Below the pieces are notes generated by a model. The model did not search any database. It saw nothing but the letters and a program-made list of their open reading frames with translations, and had not been told where the DNA came from. This document shows positions 9,401-17,564 of a DNA stretch of 34,352 nt, in pieces (position 1 is the first letter of the stretch; each line of letters opens with the position of its first letter). The position numbers and the translations under genes are program-made. This DNA is from an uncultured Ruminococcus sp. (GTDB lineage Bacteria > Bacillota > Clostridia > Oscillospirales > Ruminococcaceae). Where the stretch lies: positions 1-34,352 of the forward strand of contig CABQIF010000004.1 in assembly GCA_902464115.1 (NCBI GenBank), read 5' to 3'.

Positions 9401-10168
9401 TAACAGAGCGTGCATCGTGTCAAAATCCACACCGATCCATTCCGCAACATTGTTCTTTTCTTCATAGAGGTCTTCGGATAATGCATACAACCGTTCCACT
9501 TCGTCCGTGAGAACAGCAGCCTTTTCCTGCATCAGGTTCAGAAATTCCAGATAGTCCGGATTTTCTGCATCCGGCACGGAAAACCGCTGTAAAACCTGCT
9601 GTTTCCACTGCTCCGGAAATGGAATCGAGGCGAGAAACGTCTTTAATTCCAGCAATAATTCTTCTAAGGCTTGATCGGTATGGTTGCAGAAGGCATTCCA
9701 AAGCAGCTGCATCTCAGCTGCTCGCTCGATATACCAGCGGTTCAACACTTCGTCAACTGCTGCACGGAATAGCAAGTCCTGCTCAGTTTCGTCCATGACC
9801 CGAAAGCTGGAGGTGATTTCGCCATCACCCAAATGCTCCCGAATCAAATCAAAACAAAATGCATTGATGGTGCTGATTTTCGCCGCTGGCAATAGCAATT
9901 GCTGCTGCCGCAACCAACGATTTTCCGGTTCTTCGGTAATTCGCTTTTCAAATGCTGCCTGCAACCGCTGTTTCATCTCCGCAGCTGCATCGTTTGTGAA
10001 CGTCACCACGATCATCCGGTCAGCAAAGACTTTCTCTGTGGGATCAGATAAAATCTGAATCAGCCGTTCCACCAGAACAGAGGTTTTTCCGCTGCCGGCA
10101 GCTGCCGAAACAATCAAGCTGCTATTTCGCAGAGTAATTGCCTGCTGCTGTTCATTTGTCCATGCCAT
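6494..10168 (-). CDS. addA: ATP-dependent helicase/nuclease subunit A (AddA)
   Basis: A 1224-residue UvrD/SF1A helicase plus RecB-family nuclease; with AddB it processes DNA double-strand ends for recombination, as RecBCD does elsewhere. Seen: Walker A SAAAGSGKTS (21-30), Walker B IIMIDEYQDAN around residue 400, helicase motif III region VGDVKQSIYQFR, motif V MHRSKGLEFPFVF, motif VI LLYVAMTRAKQKL, and near the C-terminus the nuclease residues D1160 (GIID) and D1173-x-K1175 (VDYKTD). All key residues are intact. The start codon overlaps the end of addB by 17 bases, indicating co-translation. Length is typical of Firmicutes AddA. Confidence 0.97.
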   Translation of the reverse strand: MAWTNEQQQAITLRNSSLIVSAAAGSGKTSVLVERLIQILSDPTEKVFADRMIVVTFTNDAAAEMKQRLQAAFEKRITEEPENRWLRQQQLLLPAAKISTINAFCFDLIREHLGDGEITSSFRVMDETEQDLLFRAAVDEVLNRWYIERAAEMQLLWNAFCNHTDQALEELLLELKTFLASIPFPEQWKQQVLQRFSVPDAENPDYLEFLNLMQEKAAVLTDEVERLYALSEDLYEEKNNVAEWIGVDFDTMHALLHALQQQPADAEQILKIIQNHLDARAGKRYPTKRKTVSSTALFEQIRDQRKQYDADMKALFTELQETLPYCREDFQAHRELLPILFALSEDIEQVLWTKKVQRNALSFDDGERMTLQLLSEMQDGLLTQSPLAKALSDEYQIIMIDEYQDANNKQDMIFKLLSHGCQKDADGTLQYGDNVFLVGDVKQSIYQFRLANPKNFLQCVRFAERESQQTDQPRMRCIKLNKNFRSSDAVLQFVNLIFSHIMQGTDTVSYDPSEWLYPGATGYQSLPEHQQGVEVAFLPETETADFQVTWITHTIQQMLQSGYPVLEKNGTVRPCQPGDFCILLRKGKPCQKYAKALEALQIPVKKVEEQGYLKAREITILLNMLRILDNPLLEIPLVAVLASPMFQFSMDEISMLRLLDRKASLYYVLSVAAGDAEQLATPELLEAVQQLPEPFREKCRSFWQIFQQLRTDSTTLPLEELIREIYDTTDFLSVMQLYQDGEKKRANLNLLIQYARQYEAQGQAAFTGGVTGFLRYIDALLEHDRDLEQANPSNGADCAVFLKTMHRSKGLEFPFVFLAELETEFSKQDSSKKMHVSDAGRMGLYLYDAKNYQKYQTLSYLVLLKEKKQQLLQEEMRLLYVAMTRAKQKLFLPLQLGRKETAIARQLQNKDFSKEFVRRAAVSSANCMAFWIWYVLYCRQDAEFLKCMHEWEARRPLPEETDFSTLSISYTAVSEEQLETEHAETVADALPEPDAALQAEIETALQFHYADTAAKQLSLLSVSSLTHDKTQTEPESEISWARPRFLQQEALTATERGTATHTFLQYVSFSEAEKDPKAALQTLVQNGHLTEAEADSIRLLDIRHFFQSELYQRVRRSPLILREKKFLVQLDLLLPKMQGEEWDTLKQQHNPESMIKGIIDLAFWEQNGFVLVDYKTDMTRDMTALANRYRMQLRLYQLALEGITGERVRQCCLFSTYTGAVVLL

Positions 10169-13100
10169 GTTCAGATGCCTCCCACATTTTTAATAGTTCC
10201 AGCATGGCTTCCTGTGCATCCGGCTCAGTCGTCCGGCAGGGCTGCTGCTGAAGATTTCCGCAAATATCCTGATAATTGCAATACTTGCAGACGGTTTTCT
10301 TCGGTAAAATCAGCGGATTTGCTGCAATGTCCCCCTGATAGATCTGCTGGGCAGTCTGTTTCAAGGTTTCCATCACATAGCGATACAGGGCATGAAAGGC
10401 GGATTCCGACAGATAAACATCGTTCTTTCCGGTGATGAGTTCTGATGCTCCGCTTGTGCCAGCTTTCAGCTTCGCCGGAATATAAATGCCCTTTCCATCT
10501 GGTTCCATGCAGCGAATGCGTTCGGCATCGTCAATCAACAAGCCGCTCATCCGGTAGGCATCCTGCTCCAACTCCTGCTTGGACTTGGCACTGCCCCGTT
10601 CCTGATTCGTCTTTACACCGCCAGCCGGCATATACAAAACACCGCCAATTTTGGCATCTTGCAGCGGTGTCTGATTATAAATCAGCGAGAACAGATAAAT
10701 TAACATCTGCATATCCAACCCATACCGCAGATTTCCAAACGAAAAGCTTTTCGTTCCACTCTTATAGTCAATGATCCGCACACAGGTTTTCCCATCCAGT
10801 TCGCAGGTATCCACACGGTCAATAATCCCTTCAATTTGCAGGCTGTGCCCGTCCTCTGTCAGGGCTTTCAGCGGTGGGAATGCCGTATGATTCTGAATCG
10901 GCAATTCCAAATAATGCGGATAGAATCGAGTTTGCCGCAATTCTGCCTGTACGTGCAGCAAGGTGATCAATAGCTGTCGCTGGACTTCTGCATAAACCGC
11001 ATAACTTCGAGGGTCTTTGGAGAAATCGCCGCCCAGTGCGGTATTCCAATACTGATTGACCCAGTGCTGCAATTTTTCTTCCATTTCTTCGGGCGTGAGT
11101 GCCAGAAATGCATCTCGTGTATGATTCCGCAGCATCTGCTCCAGACAATAATGAATCAGATTTCCCTGATTCACAGGGTCTAACTGGATTTTTTTCCGTG
11201 CATACAGATGCAATGCACTGCCACAGAAAAACTGAAACGGACAGAGCCGATAGGCTTCTAATTTTGATGCAGACAGATGCAGCTGCTTGCCCAGAAGCTG
11301 TTCCATATGCTTGGGTTCTGTAATGGAGAAGTCCATTTGCTGATGCACACTCTGCAAATAGGCGATTTTTTGAGCATAGACGGGCTGCTGCTGCAAAACG
11401 TGCTGCACGGCTGCAATTGCAGCAGAACGCTCCGAAAAGTTCCGGACATAGTGATAATAGGCGGACTGCATGGTAGTTGCATAATAAGAAAGTGGGATTT
11501 GAGCTTCTGTCTGTAACAACTGCTTGCCGTTCGGAAACCATTCTGGTATCTGTCCCAACAAGAAGGATGGGTAGCTTTTTTGGTTGGCAGTATCCACCAG
11601 CGGATACGTCAAGTAGAGTTCCTGAGCCGGAGCAGAAATCGTTTTATAGACGGCAAGCCGTTCATCCGCCAGTATTTTTTGCAACGATTTCCGGATGACT
11701 AACTGCTTTTCCTCCATCAGGCGGTATTCCCGTTCGGAAAATAAATCTGCTGCCAGTCCGGTTGCTGGAAATGCCCCTTCGCTGCAATGAATAACAAATA
11801 CGATTTTCGGGTCACGCAGACGAGAACGTCCGGTCTGCCCAATCAAAACCGCATCCAAAGTGCGAGGTGGTGTTGCATAGGTAATCGTCTGAAACAGATA
11901 AGAAACCGTCTGACAAAAATCTGCCGTTGTCATTGGCTTTTTGCAGTATAAGCGGTAAATGGTATCTAAAATCGAGAGAAACTGCTCCCAGATGTATTTT
12001 GCATCCTGCTGCTGGGCAATTGTTTTTTCTGCATCCTCGGATTGACAGGAGGCGGAAAGCTGTTCCAGCAACTTTGTTTTCTCTATGTGTTCATACAAGG
12101 CATTGCAATAATCTGTCCCCGTATTGCAGTTAAAGAATGCCTGCTTCAGCTCTAAAATCGGCGTTACCAACTGCTGCCGAGTCTGCTCCATCTCTGCTTG
12201 TTCTTCCTGCAAGGATTCTTTTTCCGGTACGGGGAACGGTACTTCCCACGTTTTTCCTTTGATGTCCCACTGATAACAATAGTTTTCCAGTTTCGATAGA
12301 GCGAGCCAATCACAGCCGGAAAAGCCTGCCTTTGCATATCGTAACAGACAATCCGTCTGCAAATGCCGCTGCTGTACCAGTTCCAGCAGGGTCAACAGGG
12401 ATACGGAAAACGGATGATGCAGAACCGAAACTGCCGTATCCAGATAAAACGGCAATTCATAGCGAGAAAATGCATGGTGCACAATTGGGCGGTATGCCTC
12501 TAAATCGTTGGTCAGAATGGCAATGTCGTTGCAGTGCAAGGTATCATCCTGCATCAGCTGCTTCCGAATGGTTGCACAGACATATTCCAACTCAGAAACC
12601 GCATCTCGTGCTTCAAAAATATGAATGTGCTGTGCCTGTTCCGGACAGGCTGCAATCGAACCCGACCGGAAAACTGTCTTGCTCAGATAGGCAAGGTCTA
12701 CACTGGAAAACCGCTTTGTTTCTGCACAGAACTGCACATCACTGGCAATGTGAAACCGCTTCGCCAGTTCGAGCATCCGGTTTCGGGTTTCCTGTACGGT
12801 TGCAAAGAGCGTATCTGCGGATTCGCTCTGTTCTTCCATTCGCAGCGTGATATAAATATCAGCCGCTGTTCCAACCATGACCTCCAGCATTGCATATTCA
12901 TCTTCGGTGAAGCTTTCAAATTCATCAATGAAAATGGTCTTTCCAAGGAAAAAGTCTGCTCCATTGGCAATGCTGGCTGCCTCTGTAATATCCGTCAAGG
13001 CATCCTGCAAATGATGTTCTTCCAAAAGTGATTCGTATTCCCGATAGATGTTTGCAACATCCTGCAACTTATCCCGCAGCCGTCCGGAGCATTGCTGTGC

Positions 13101-13523
13101 CGTTTCAAAGAGGGCGGAGGAGTCTGTTCCGTTCCGCCGCAGCACCGATAAAATTTGTTCGAGGTGCTCCATGAAGTCGGTCTTTCCACACTGTCGGTCA
13201 AAAAAATACAGCACTTGATTTTGCCGAACCGTCTGTACTGCCTGCAAGAACAGGGCTTTCCGAACGGTCGCATCGGCATATTGTGCTGCATGTTTCCCAT
13301 ATTTCTGAAACAGCATCCGGCTGATGGAAGTGAAGCTGTGGGTTTCCAACTGATTAAAGGCAGTTGCACCTAAAAAGTGATAGAGTTTTTTATCAAATTC
13401 ATAGGAAAATTGTTCCGGAACGAGAATGATGCAATCCGGCTCTTGGGGCAGCAGCTGTCGAATCCTCTGCATGAGCAGGGTTGATTTTCCGGTTCCAGCA
13501 CCGCCAGCGATGATGTGTAACAT
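10152..13523 (-). CDS. addB: ATP-dependent helicase/nuclease subunit B (AddB)
   Basis: An 1123-residue partner of AddA with an inactivated helicase fold, an N-terminal Walker A (GGAGTGKST, residues 7-15) and a C-terminal RecB-type nuclease (IIDYKSGT). Cysteines for a 4Fe-4S cluster are present: one in RLCPFQFFCG before the nuclease core and C1079, C1082, C1088 (CKYCNYQDIC), the same C-x2-C-x5-C spacing as in Bacillus AddB. The ATG at 13523 is preferred over the frame's earlier start at 13556 because AAGGAG lies 7 bases upstream and the protein then starts like other AddB. A terminator-like hairpin lies 24 bases upstream of this start. Confidence 0.95.
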   Translation of the reverse strand: MLHIIAGGAGTGKSTLLMQRIRQLLPQEPDCIILVPEQFSYEFDKKLYHFLGATAFNQLETHSFTSISRMLFQKYGKHAAQYADATVRKALFLQAVQTVRQNQVLYFFDRQCGKTDFMEHLEQILSVLRRNGTDSSALFETAQQCSGRLRDKLQDVANIYREYESLLEEHHLQDALTDITEAASIANGADFFLGKTIFIDEFESFTEDEYAMLEVMVGTAADIYITLRMEEQSESADTLFATVQETRNRMLELAKRFHIASDVQFCAETKRFSSVDLAYLSKTVFRSGSIAACPEQAQHIHIFEARDAVSELEYVCATIRKQLMQDDTLHCNDIAILTNDLEAYRPIVHHAFSRYELPFYLDTAVSVLHHPFSVSLLTLLELVQQRHLQTDCLLRYAKAGFSGCDWLALSKLENYCYQWDIKGKTWEVPFPVPEKESLQEEQAEMEQTRQQLVTPILELKQAFFNCNTGTDYCNALYEHIEKTKLLEQLSASCQSEDAEKTIAQQQDAKYIWEQFLSILDTIYRLYCKKPMTTADFCQTVSYLFQTITYATPPRTLDAVLIGQTGRSRLRDPKIVFVIHCSEGAFPATGLAADLFSEREYRLMEEKQLVIRKSLQKILADERLAVYKTISAPAQELYLTYPLVDTANQKSYPSFLLGQIPEWFPNGKQLLQTEAQIPLSYYATTMQSAYYHYVRNFSERSAAIAAVQHVLQQQPVYAQKIAYLQSVHQQMDFSITEPKHMEQLLGKQLHLSASKLEAYRLCPFQFFCGSALHLYARKKIQLDPVNQGNLIHYCLEQMLRNHTRDAFLALTPEEMEEKLQHWVNQYWNTALGGDFSKDPRSYAVYAEVQRQLLITLLHVQAELRQTRFYPHYLELPIQNHTAFPPLKALTEDGHSLQIEGIIDRVDTCELDGKTCVRIIDYKSGTKSFSFGNLRYGLDMQMLIYLFSLIYNQTPLQDAKIGGVLYMPAGGVKTNQERGSAKSKQELEQDAYRMSGLLIDDAERIRCMEPDGKGIYIPAKLKAGTSGASELITGKNDVYLSESAFHALYRYVMETLKQTAQQIYQGDIAANPLILPKKTVCKYCNYQDICGNLQQQPCRTTEPDAQEAMLELLKMWEASEHGMDK

Positions 13524-13546
13524 GAAGAATCTCCTTGTAAATAGAA

Positions 13547-13578
13547 AATACTGCAAGGCAGAAGTACCTTACAGTATT
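13547..13578 (-). terminator. Terminator-like hairpin between lrp and addB
   Basis: On the minus strand AATACTG, one mismatch, AAGG, an 8-base loop, CCTT, mismatch, CAGTATT, then TTTTCTATTT. It begins 9 bases after the lrp stop and ends just before the addB ribosome binding site. Acts either as the end of a monocistronic lrp transcript or as a partial terminator limiting addBA-rsmA. Confidence 0.7.
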
Positions 13579-13586
13579 CTTTTCTC

Positions 13587-14030
13587 TTAAAGATTGGTTT
13601 CAACACTGATTTCCCGATGAGGAACAGGCGTTGAAAAGACGATTTGCGTAGACGTATTGCCGAACCGCTGAATTTTTCCGATAAACGTATCCAATTCCTG
13701 TGTGGACGGGAATGAAACCTTGATCAGCATCGAATAAACACCAGTGACACAGTTACATTCCAATACATTCGGACAGCTGTTAATGAAAGGATAAAATTCC
13801 GCTTTCTGGTCAGCAGACAATTCCAAATTGATAAATGCGGTAATATGATACCCCAACTTTTGCCGGTCAATAATCGTATTATATCCCAAAATAATTCCCT
13901 GTTTTTCCAGCTTATCGATTCTGGAGGAAACAGCAGGTGCTGATAAAAATACTTTTGATGCCAGTACTTTCAGCGGTGCTCTCGCATTTTCCTGTAGCAA
14001 TGTAATCAGCATTGCATCAATTTTATCCAT
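13587..14030 (-). CDS. Lrp/AsnC-family transcriptional regulator
   Basis: A 147-residue feast/famine regulator. The N-terminal winged helix-turn-helix (residues 1-50, ending DKLEKQGIILGY) is followed by the RAM ligand-binding domain with the typical NCVTGVYSMLIKV core. Such proteins sense amino acids and bind DNA as dimers or octamers. I chose the ATG at 14030 because AAAGGAG precedes it by 8 bases and the protein then begins at the family's usual point (MDKIDAMLITLLQENAR); the frame remains open further upstream. It has its own promoter with a repeated element in the leader, which suggests autoregulation. It is not closely similar to the second Lrp-type protein at 30.3 kb. Confidence 0.9.
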   Translation of the reverse strand: MDKIDAMLITLLQENARAPLKVLASKVFLSAPAVSSRIDKLEKQGIILGYNTIIDRQKLGYHITAFINLELSADQKAEFYPFINSCPNVLECNCVTGVYSMLIKVSFPSTQELDTFIGKIQRFGNTSTQIVFSTPVPHREISVETNL

Positions 14031-14064
14031 CACGGAATCTCCTTTCCAAACTTTCATTTTTTTT

Positions 14065-14094
14065 GCATGCCATTCCAAAAAGCAGCATGCCATT
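14065..14094. repeat. GCATGCCATT direct repeat in the lrp leader
   Basis: Two exact 10-base copies (14065-14074 and 14085-14094), start to start 20 bases, about two helical turns, lie just downstream of the lrp -10 box. Each contains the palindrome GCATGC. The position suits an autoregulatory operator; function is inferred only. Confidence 0.45.
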
Positions 14095-14106
14095 GCATAT
14101 GACAAT

Positions 14107-14112
14107 ATTATA
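14107..14112 (-). promoter_or_regulatory. Extended -10 promoter for lrp
   Basis: On the minus strand TGTTATAAT gives an extended -10 element with a perfect TATAAT; no good -35 hexamer is present at 16-18 bases (AACGTT at 17). Start of transcription would be near 14100, about 70 bases before the lrp start codon. Confidence 0.6.
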
Positions 14113-14172
14113 ACAAAGAAAGATGTACGAACGTTAAATTTAAAATAAAACTTTTATGCAAACTTTCTTTTT

Positions 14173-14625
14173 TTATTTTTTTCGGTTGTGAATCCGATTT
14201 TTCGTTTGTTGTACCTCTTGTAAATTCGTGTTGAGATACTGTTCGGTTTCGGTTAATAAGTGCATGACATAACTTTCCGAGGCGTTCTTGATTTCCTCAG
14301 AGGCAGCCTGTGCCTTGGTCAGCATTTCCACTGCCCGTTCCCGTGCTTCCATGGTAATGGTCTGTTGTTCCACCAATTTTTTGGCACGCTGTTCGGCTTC
14401 CTGCACAATGCGTTCCCCGTTGGTCTGGGCTTCTTGGATGATGCGGTCGCAGTCAAATTCAATCAGCTTTGCACGGCGGATTTCCTCCGGCTTATTCATC
14501 CGCATATCGTTGATCAGTTCTCGCAGCCGGTCACCGTCGACAATCACTTTATGGGAGGCAAATGGAATTGGCTTCGCATGATCCAAAAGCTGATCCATCA
14601 AATCCAGGATTTCATCAATTTTCAT
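14173..14625 (-). CDS. Small coiled-coil protein next to coaD, function unknown
   Basis: A 150-residue soluble protein. After a short N-terminal part (IDEILDLMDQLLDHAKPIPF, and KVIVDGDRLRELINDMR) the region from about residue 45 to 110 is almost entirely charged helix rich in Glu, Gln, Lys and Ala (for example ERIVQEAEQRAKKLVEQQ), a strong coiled-coil signature resembling ATP-synthase stalk subunits and DivIVA-like proteins in composition only. The end is basic (RIHNRKK). Its ATG overlaps the coaD stop by four bases (ATGA), so translation is coupled. Similar proteins follow coaD in other Clostridia as far as I recall, annotated as hypothetical or loosely as ATPase. No function assigned. Confidence 0.8.
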   Translation of the reverse strand: MKIDEILDLMDQLLDHAKPIPFASHKVIVDGDRLRELINDMRMNKPEEIRRAKLIEFDCDRIIQEAQTNGERIVQEAEQRAKKLVEQQTITMEARERAVEMLTKAQAASEEIKNASESYVMHLLTETEQYLNTNLQEVQQTKNRIHNRKK

Positions 14626-15119
14626 GTTGGTAACTCCTTTGAGAGGCGTTGCAAAATCTCATCGTGCAGCACATCCGGAACAAAATGCCGAATATCGCCG
14701 TTGAATGCCGCAATTTGTTTCACGACACTGGAACTGAGATACATATTTTCAGTGCAGGCAGTCAAGAAAATCGTTTCTGCCTGGTCATATAGCTTTTTGT
14801 TGGCAAGTGCCATTTGAAATTCATATTCAAAGTCGCTGACTGCCCGCAAGCCCTTGACAATCGCAATTGCATGCACGTCCCGCACATAGTCCACCAATAG
14901 CCCACCGGAAAGGTCAACTCGCACATTCGGCAAATCGGTCGTCACCCGTGTAATCATGGAAACCCGTTCCTGTGGGGTAAAACTCTCATTGGATTTCATG
15001 ATATTTTTGGAAACCAACACAATCAATTCATCAAACAGCTTCGAGGCACGACGGATGACATCCAGATGCCCCACTGTTACCGGGTCGAAACTTCCGGGAT
15101 AAACTGCAATTCTTTTCAA
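14622..15119 (-). CDS. coaD: Phosphopantetheine adenylyltransferase
   Basis: A 165-residue nucleotidyltransferase that makes dephospho-CoA from 4'-phosphopantetheine and ATP. Seen: GSFDPVTVGHLDVI (residues 9-22) with the T/HxGH nucleotide-binding motif, the central GLRAVSDFEYEFQMALANKK, and the C-terminal SSSVVKQIAAFNGDI. The protein's natural first residues (MKRIAVYPGSFDP) are reached only from a TTG codon at 15119; this TTG overlaps the rsmD stop as TTGA, so it appears to be translated by coupling. Order rsmD-coaD is conserved in Firmicutes. Confidence 0.96.
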   Translation of the reverse strand: MKRIAVYPGSFDPVTVGHLDVIRRASKLFDELIVLVSKNIMKSNESFTPQERVSMITRVTTDLPNVRVDLSGGLLVDYVRDVHAIAIVKGLRAVSDFEYEFQMALANKKLYDQAETIFLTACTENMYLSSSVVKQIAAFNGDIRHFVPDVLHDEILQRLSKELPT

Positions 15120-15676
15120 TTTTGCGTCACTTCTTCCTTATAAATGTACACGGTTACTGCAATGCTGCCGTACGAATACGTTTTCTTTTTCCGCCAGACA
15201 CCCAGTTCCTCCGGCAGTTCCAATTCCCGTTCGTGTTCACAGATAATCTTTCCATCCGGTGCAACGTGGTGTTCCAACAGCAACAGCATTTCCTGAATGG
15301 TATCGTGCCGATACGGCGGGTCTAAAAAGACCAAATCCCATTGCATCGTGGGGGCACTGCTCTTTAAGAATGCAGCGGCTTCCGTCTGAATGACTTCTGC
15401 CTGCTCCGAAAAGCCAGCGGCTGCGACATTCTCCCGAATGACAGACAGTGCCTTTGGAGAATGGTCAATCAGATATGCCCGTTTTGCTCCACGGCTCAAC
15501 GCTTCCAGCCCCAGCTGTCCGCTGCCTGCAAACAAATCCAGAACAGTTGCCTGCGGCAAGTCAAACTGAATGGAGGAGAAAATGGCTTCTTTCACCTTTT
15601 CGGTGGTTGGGCGAACATCCATTCCCTCTAACGTCTTTAATCGTCTGCCCCGTGCCGTTCCAGAAATAATTCGCAT
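15116..15676 (-). CDS. rsmD: 16S rRNA (guanine966-N2)-methyltransferase RsmD
   Basis: A 186-residue SAM-dependent methyltransferase modifying a guanine of 16S rRNA. It begins with the family's MRIISGTARGRRL, has the SAM-binding VLDLFAGSGQLGLEALSRGA (about residues 44-63) and the catalytic DPPY (VFLDPPYR). The ATG at 15676 is chosen because it fits the family's start and has AGGAG upstream; the frame is open to 15775 but that would overlap uvrC. Starts 28 bases after uvrC; overlaps coaD by four bases. Confidence 0.94.
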   Translation of the reverse strand: MRIISGTARGRRLKTLEGMDVRPTTEKVKEAIFSSIQFDLPQATVLDLFAGSGQLGLEALSRGAKRAYLIDHSPKALSVIRENVAAAGFSEQAEVIQTEAAAFLKSSAPTMQWDLVFLDPPYRHDTIQEMLLLLEHHVAPDGKIICEHERELELPEELGVWRKKKTYSYGSIAVTVYIYKEEVTQN

Positions 15677-15704
15677 AACTGCCTTGCTCCTATCTTCTAA
15701 TTTC

Positions 15705-17531
15705 TTACATTTCTTGTTGAATGAACGTATATAATGCTTCCCCGACTGCCTGCGAAACACCGGCGGCTTTCGCAAGTTCCTCTGCCGAGGCTGCTTTCAA
15801 CTGTTCTTTTGTCTTAAATTGCACCAACAACGCCTGTGCCTTTTTCTCCCCAATGCCCTTGACCTGCGTCAGCTCCAACGCATATGACGTTTTCTTATGA
15901 TGGCTTCGCATATAGGTGATTGCATAGCGATGGACTTCATCCTGAACCTGCGTCAGAAAATGAAAGGCGGCACTAGTACGGGAAACGGTAATTTCTCCGC
16001 CATCCTTGGCAATTGCACGGGTACGGTGCTTCTGGTCTTTGACCATGCCATACAAGGGAATGTGCAGCTGTAATTCCTCTAACACAGTCTGCACGGCATG
16101 GACATGTCCCTGTCCGCCATCCAGTAAAATCAAATCCGGTGTTTTGCAGAATCCAGCATCCCCGTCTTGCTTCACCAGATGCAGCAACCGCCGCCGCAAG
16201 ACCTGCTGCATACAAGCATAGTCATCCTGCCCCGGCATTTGCTCCAACGAAAAGCGTTTGTATGCCTTTTTGGCTGGCTTGCCCTTCTGGAAAACAACCA
16301 TCCCAGCTACCATCGATGTGGCAGCTAAGTTGGAAATGTCATAAGCTTCAATCCACTCCGGCGTTGCCGGAAGTCCCAGCACCTGTTTCAACTCTTCCAA
16401 TGCCTGAATCTCTTTGCCCGTCCGGCTCATCTGGAGGGCAAGCGTTTCGTTGGCATTGTGTTTCGAGAGCTGCAAAATGTGTGCAGCTGCTCCACGCTGC
16501 GGAACAGATAGCCGAACACGATGTCCTGCCCGTTCTGTGAGCATTTTTTGCAGCAGTTCCATATTTTCCAGCGGTACGGGCAATAGCAAATCGCTTGGAA
16601 TTTTTTCCGCCTGGTCATAATACTGCCCGATAAAAGACGCTAACAGTCCGGCGGTGGGTTCTACCTGTGAAAACAGATACGTCTGTTTATCAAAAAGTCT
16701 TCGATTCCGATATAAAAGCAGAGAAATGCACTGCTTTCCGCCGCTTTCGCTGACTGATAGCACATCGGCTTCTTTTATATCCGAATCGAGAATTTTTTGT
16801 GTTTCGCCTGCTTTGGCAATGGCTTTCATACGGTCTCGCAAAATGGCTGCCCGTTCAAAATCCAGCCGTTCCGCAGCTGCTTCCATTTCCTGTTGCATTT
16901 GCTGCACGGATGCTGTGCTGCCGTTTTTGAGGTAGGCAATCGCCTGTTGAATGATTTCCTGATATGCCTGCTGGGAAATATTCCCCCGACAAAGCCCCAT
17001 GCACTGTTGCAAGTGATAATTCAGGCAAGGTCTGCCCCGGTGAAACGATGCCGGAAACGATTTCTGACAGGTTGGCAGCCGGAACACCTTGTTCACTTCT
17101 TTGACTGCCTCTTTTGCAACAAATCCGCTCATATAAGGGCCTAAATACGTCCCTTTTTTCTCCTTGTTCTGCTGAACGGAGAACCGGGGAAATGGTTCAT
17201 CGGAAATGAAAATATAATGGTATCCCTTATCATCTTTCAGGAGAATGTTATATTTTGGCTGATACTGTTTAATCAGACTGCATTCCAACACCAACGCCTC
17301 ATATTCCGAATCGGTCACGATGAAATCGTAATCATAGACCGATGCCACCATACTGGCAACCTTTGGCGTATGGTCAGCGGAAACCCGAAAATAACTGGTC
17401 ACCCGATTTTTCAGATTTTTCGCCTTTCCCACATAGATAATTGTTTTCTTCTCATTTTTCATGAGATAGACACCCGGAGATGTCGTCAATTTCGCTGTTT
17501 TCTCTCTTAAAAACGGCAATCTTGGATTCAT
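15705..17531 (-). CDS. uvrC: Excinuclease ABC subunit C
   Basis: A 608-residue nucleotide-excision-repair nuclease that cuts on both sides of a lesion marked by UvrAB. Domains in order: GIY-YIG nuclease (GVYLMKNEKKTIIYVGKAKN, about 20-40), UVR motif for UvrB binding (ERLDFERAAILRDRM, about 215-230), RNase-H-like nuclease (EAYDISNL and ILLDGGQGH), and two helix-hairpin-helix units at the C-terminus (VKGIGEKKAQALL; KAAGVSQAVGEALY). Length matches the family. GGAGG lies 7 bases before the ATG. It follows purD by 33 bases and appears to be co-transcribed with the purine genes, which is a positional association rather than a metabolic one. Confidence 0.97.
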   Translation of the reverse strand: MNPRLPFLREKTAKLTTSPGVYLMKNEKKTIIYVGKAKNLKNRVTSYFRVSADHTPKVASMVASVYDYDFIVTDSEYEALVLECSLIKQYQPKYNILLKDDKGYHYIFISDEPFPRFSVQQNKEKKGTYLGPYMSGFVAKEAVKEVNKVFRLPTCQKSFPASFHRGRPCLNYHLQQCMGLCRGNISQQAYQEIIQQAIAYLKNGSTASVQQMQQEMEAAAERLDFERAAILRDRMKAIAKAGETQKILDSDIKEADVLSVSESGGKQCISLLLYRNRRLFDKQTYLFSQVEPTAGLLASFIGQYYDQAEKIPSDLLLPVPLENMELLQKMLTERAGHRVRLSVPQRGAAAHILQLSKHNANETLALQMSRTGKEIQALEELKQVLGLPATPEWIEAYDISNLAATSMVAGMVVFQKGKPAKKAYKRFSLEQMPGQDDYACMQQVLRRRLLHLVKQDGDAGFCKTPDLILLDGGQGHVHAVQTVLEELQLHIPLYGMVKDQKHRTRAIAKDGGEITVSRTSAAFHFLTQVQDEVHRYAITYMRSHHKKTSYALELTQVKGIGEKKAQALLVQFKTKEQLKAASAEELAKAAGVSQAVGEALYTFIQQEM

Positions 17532-17564
17532 AAAGCACCTCCGGATGTATGCATCCCAATCTCG

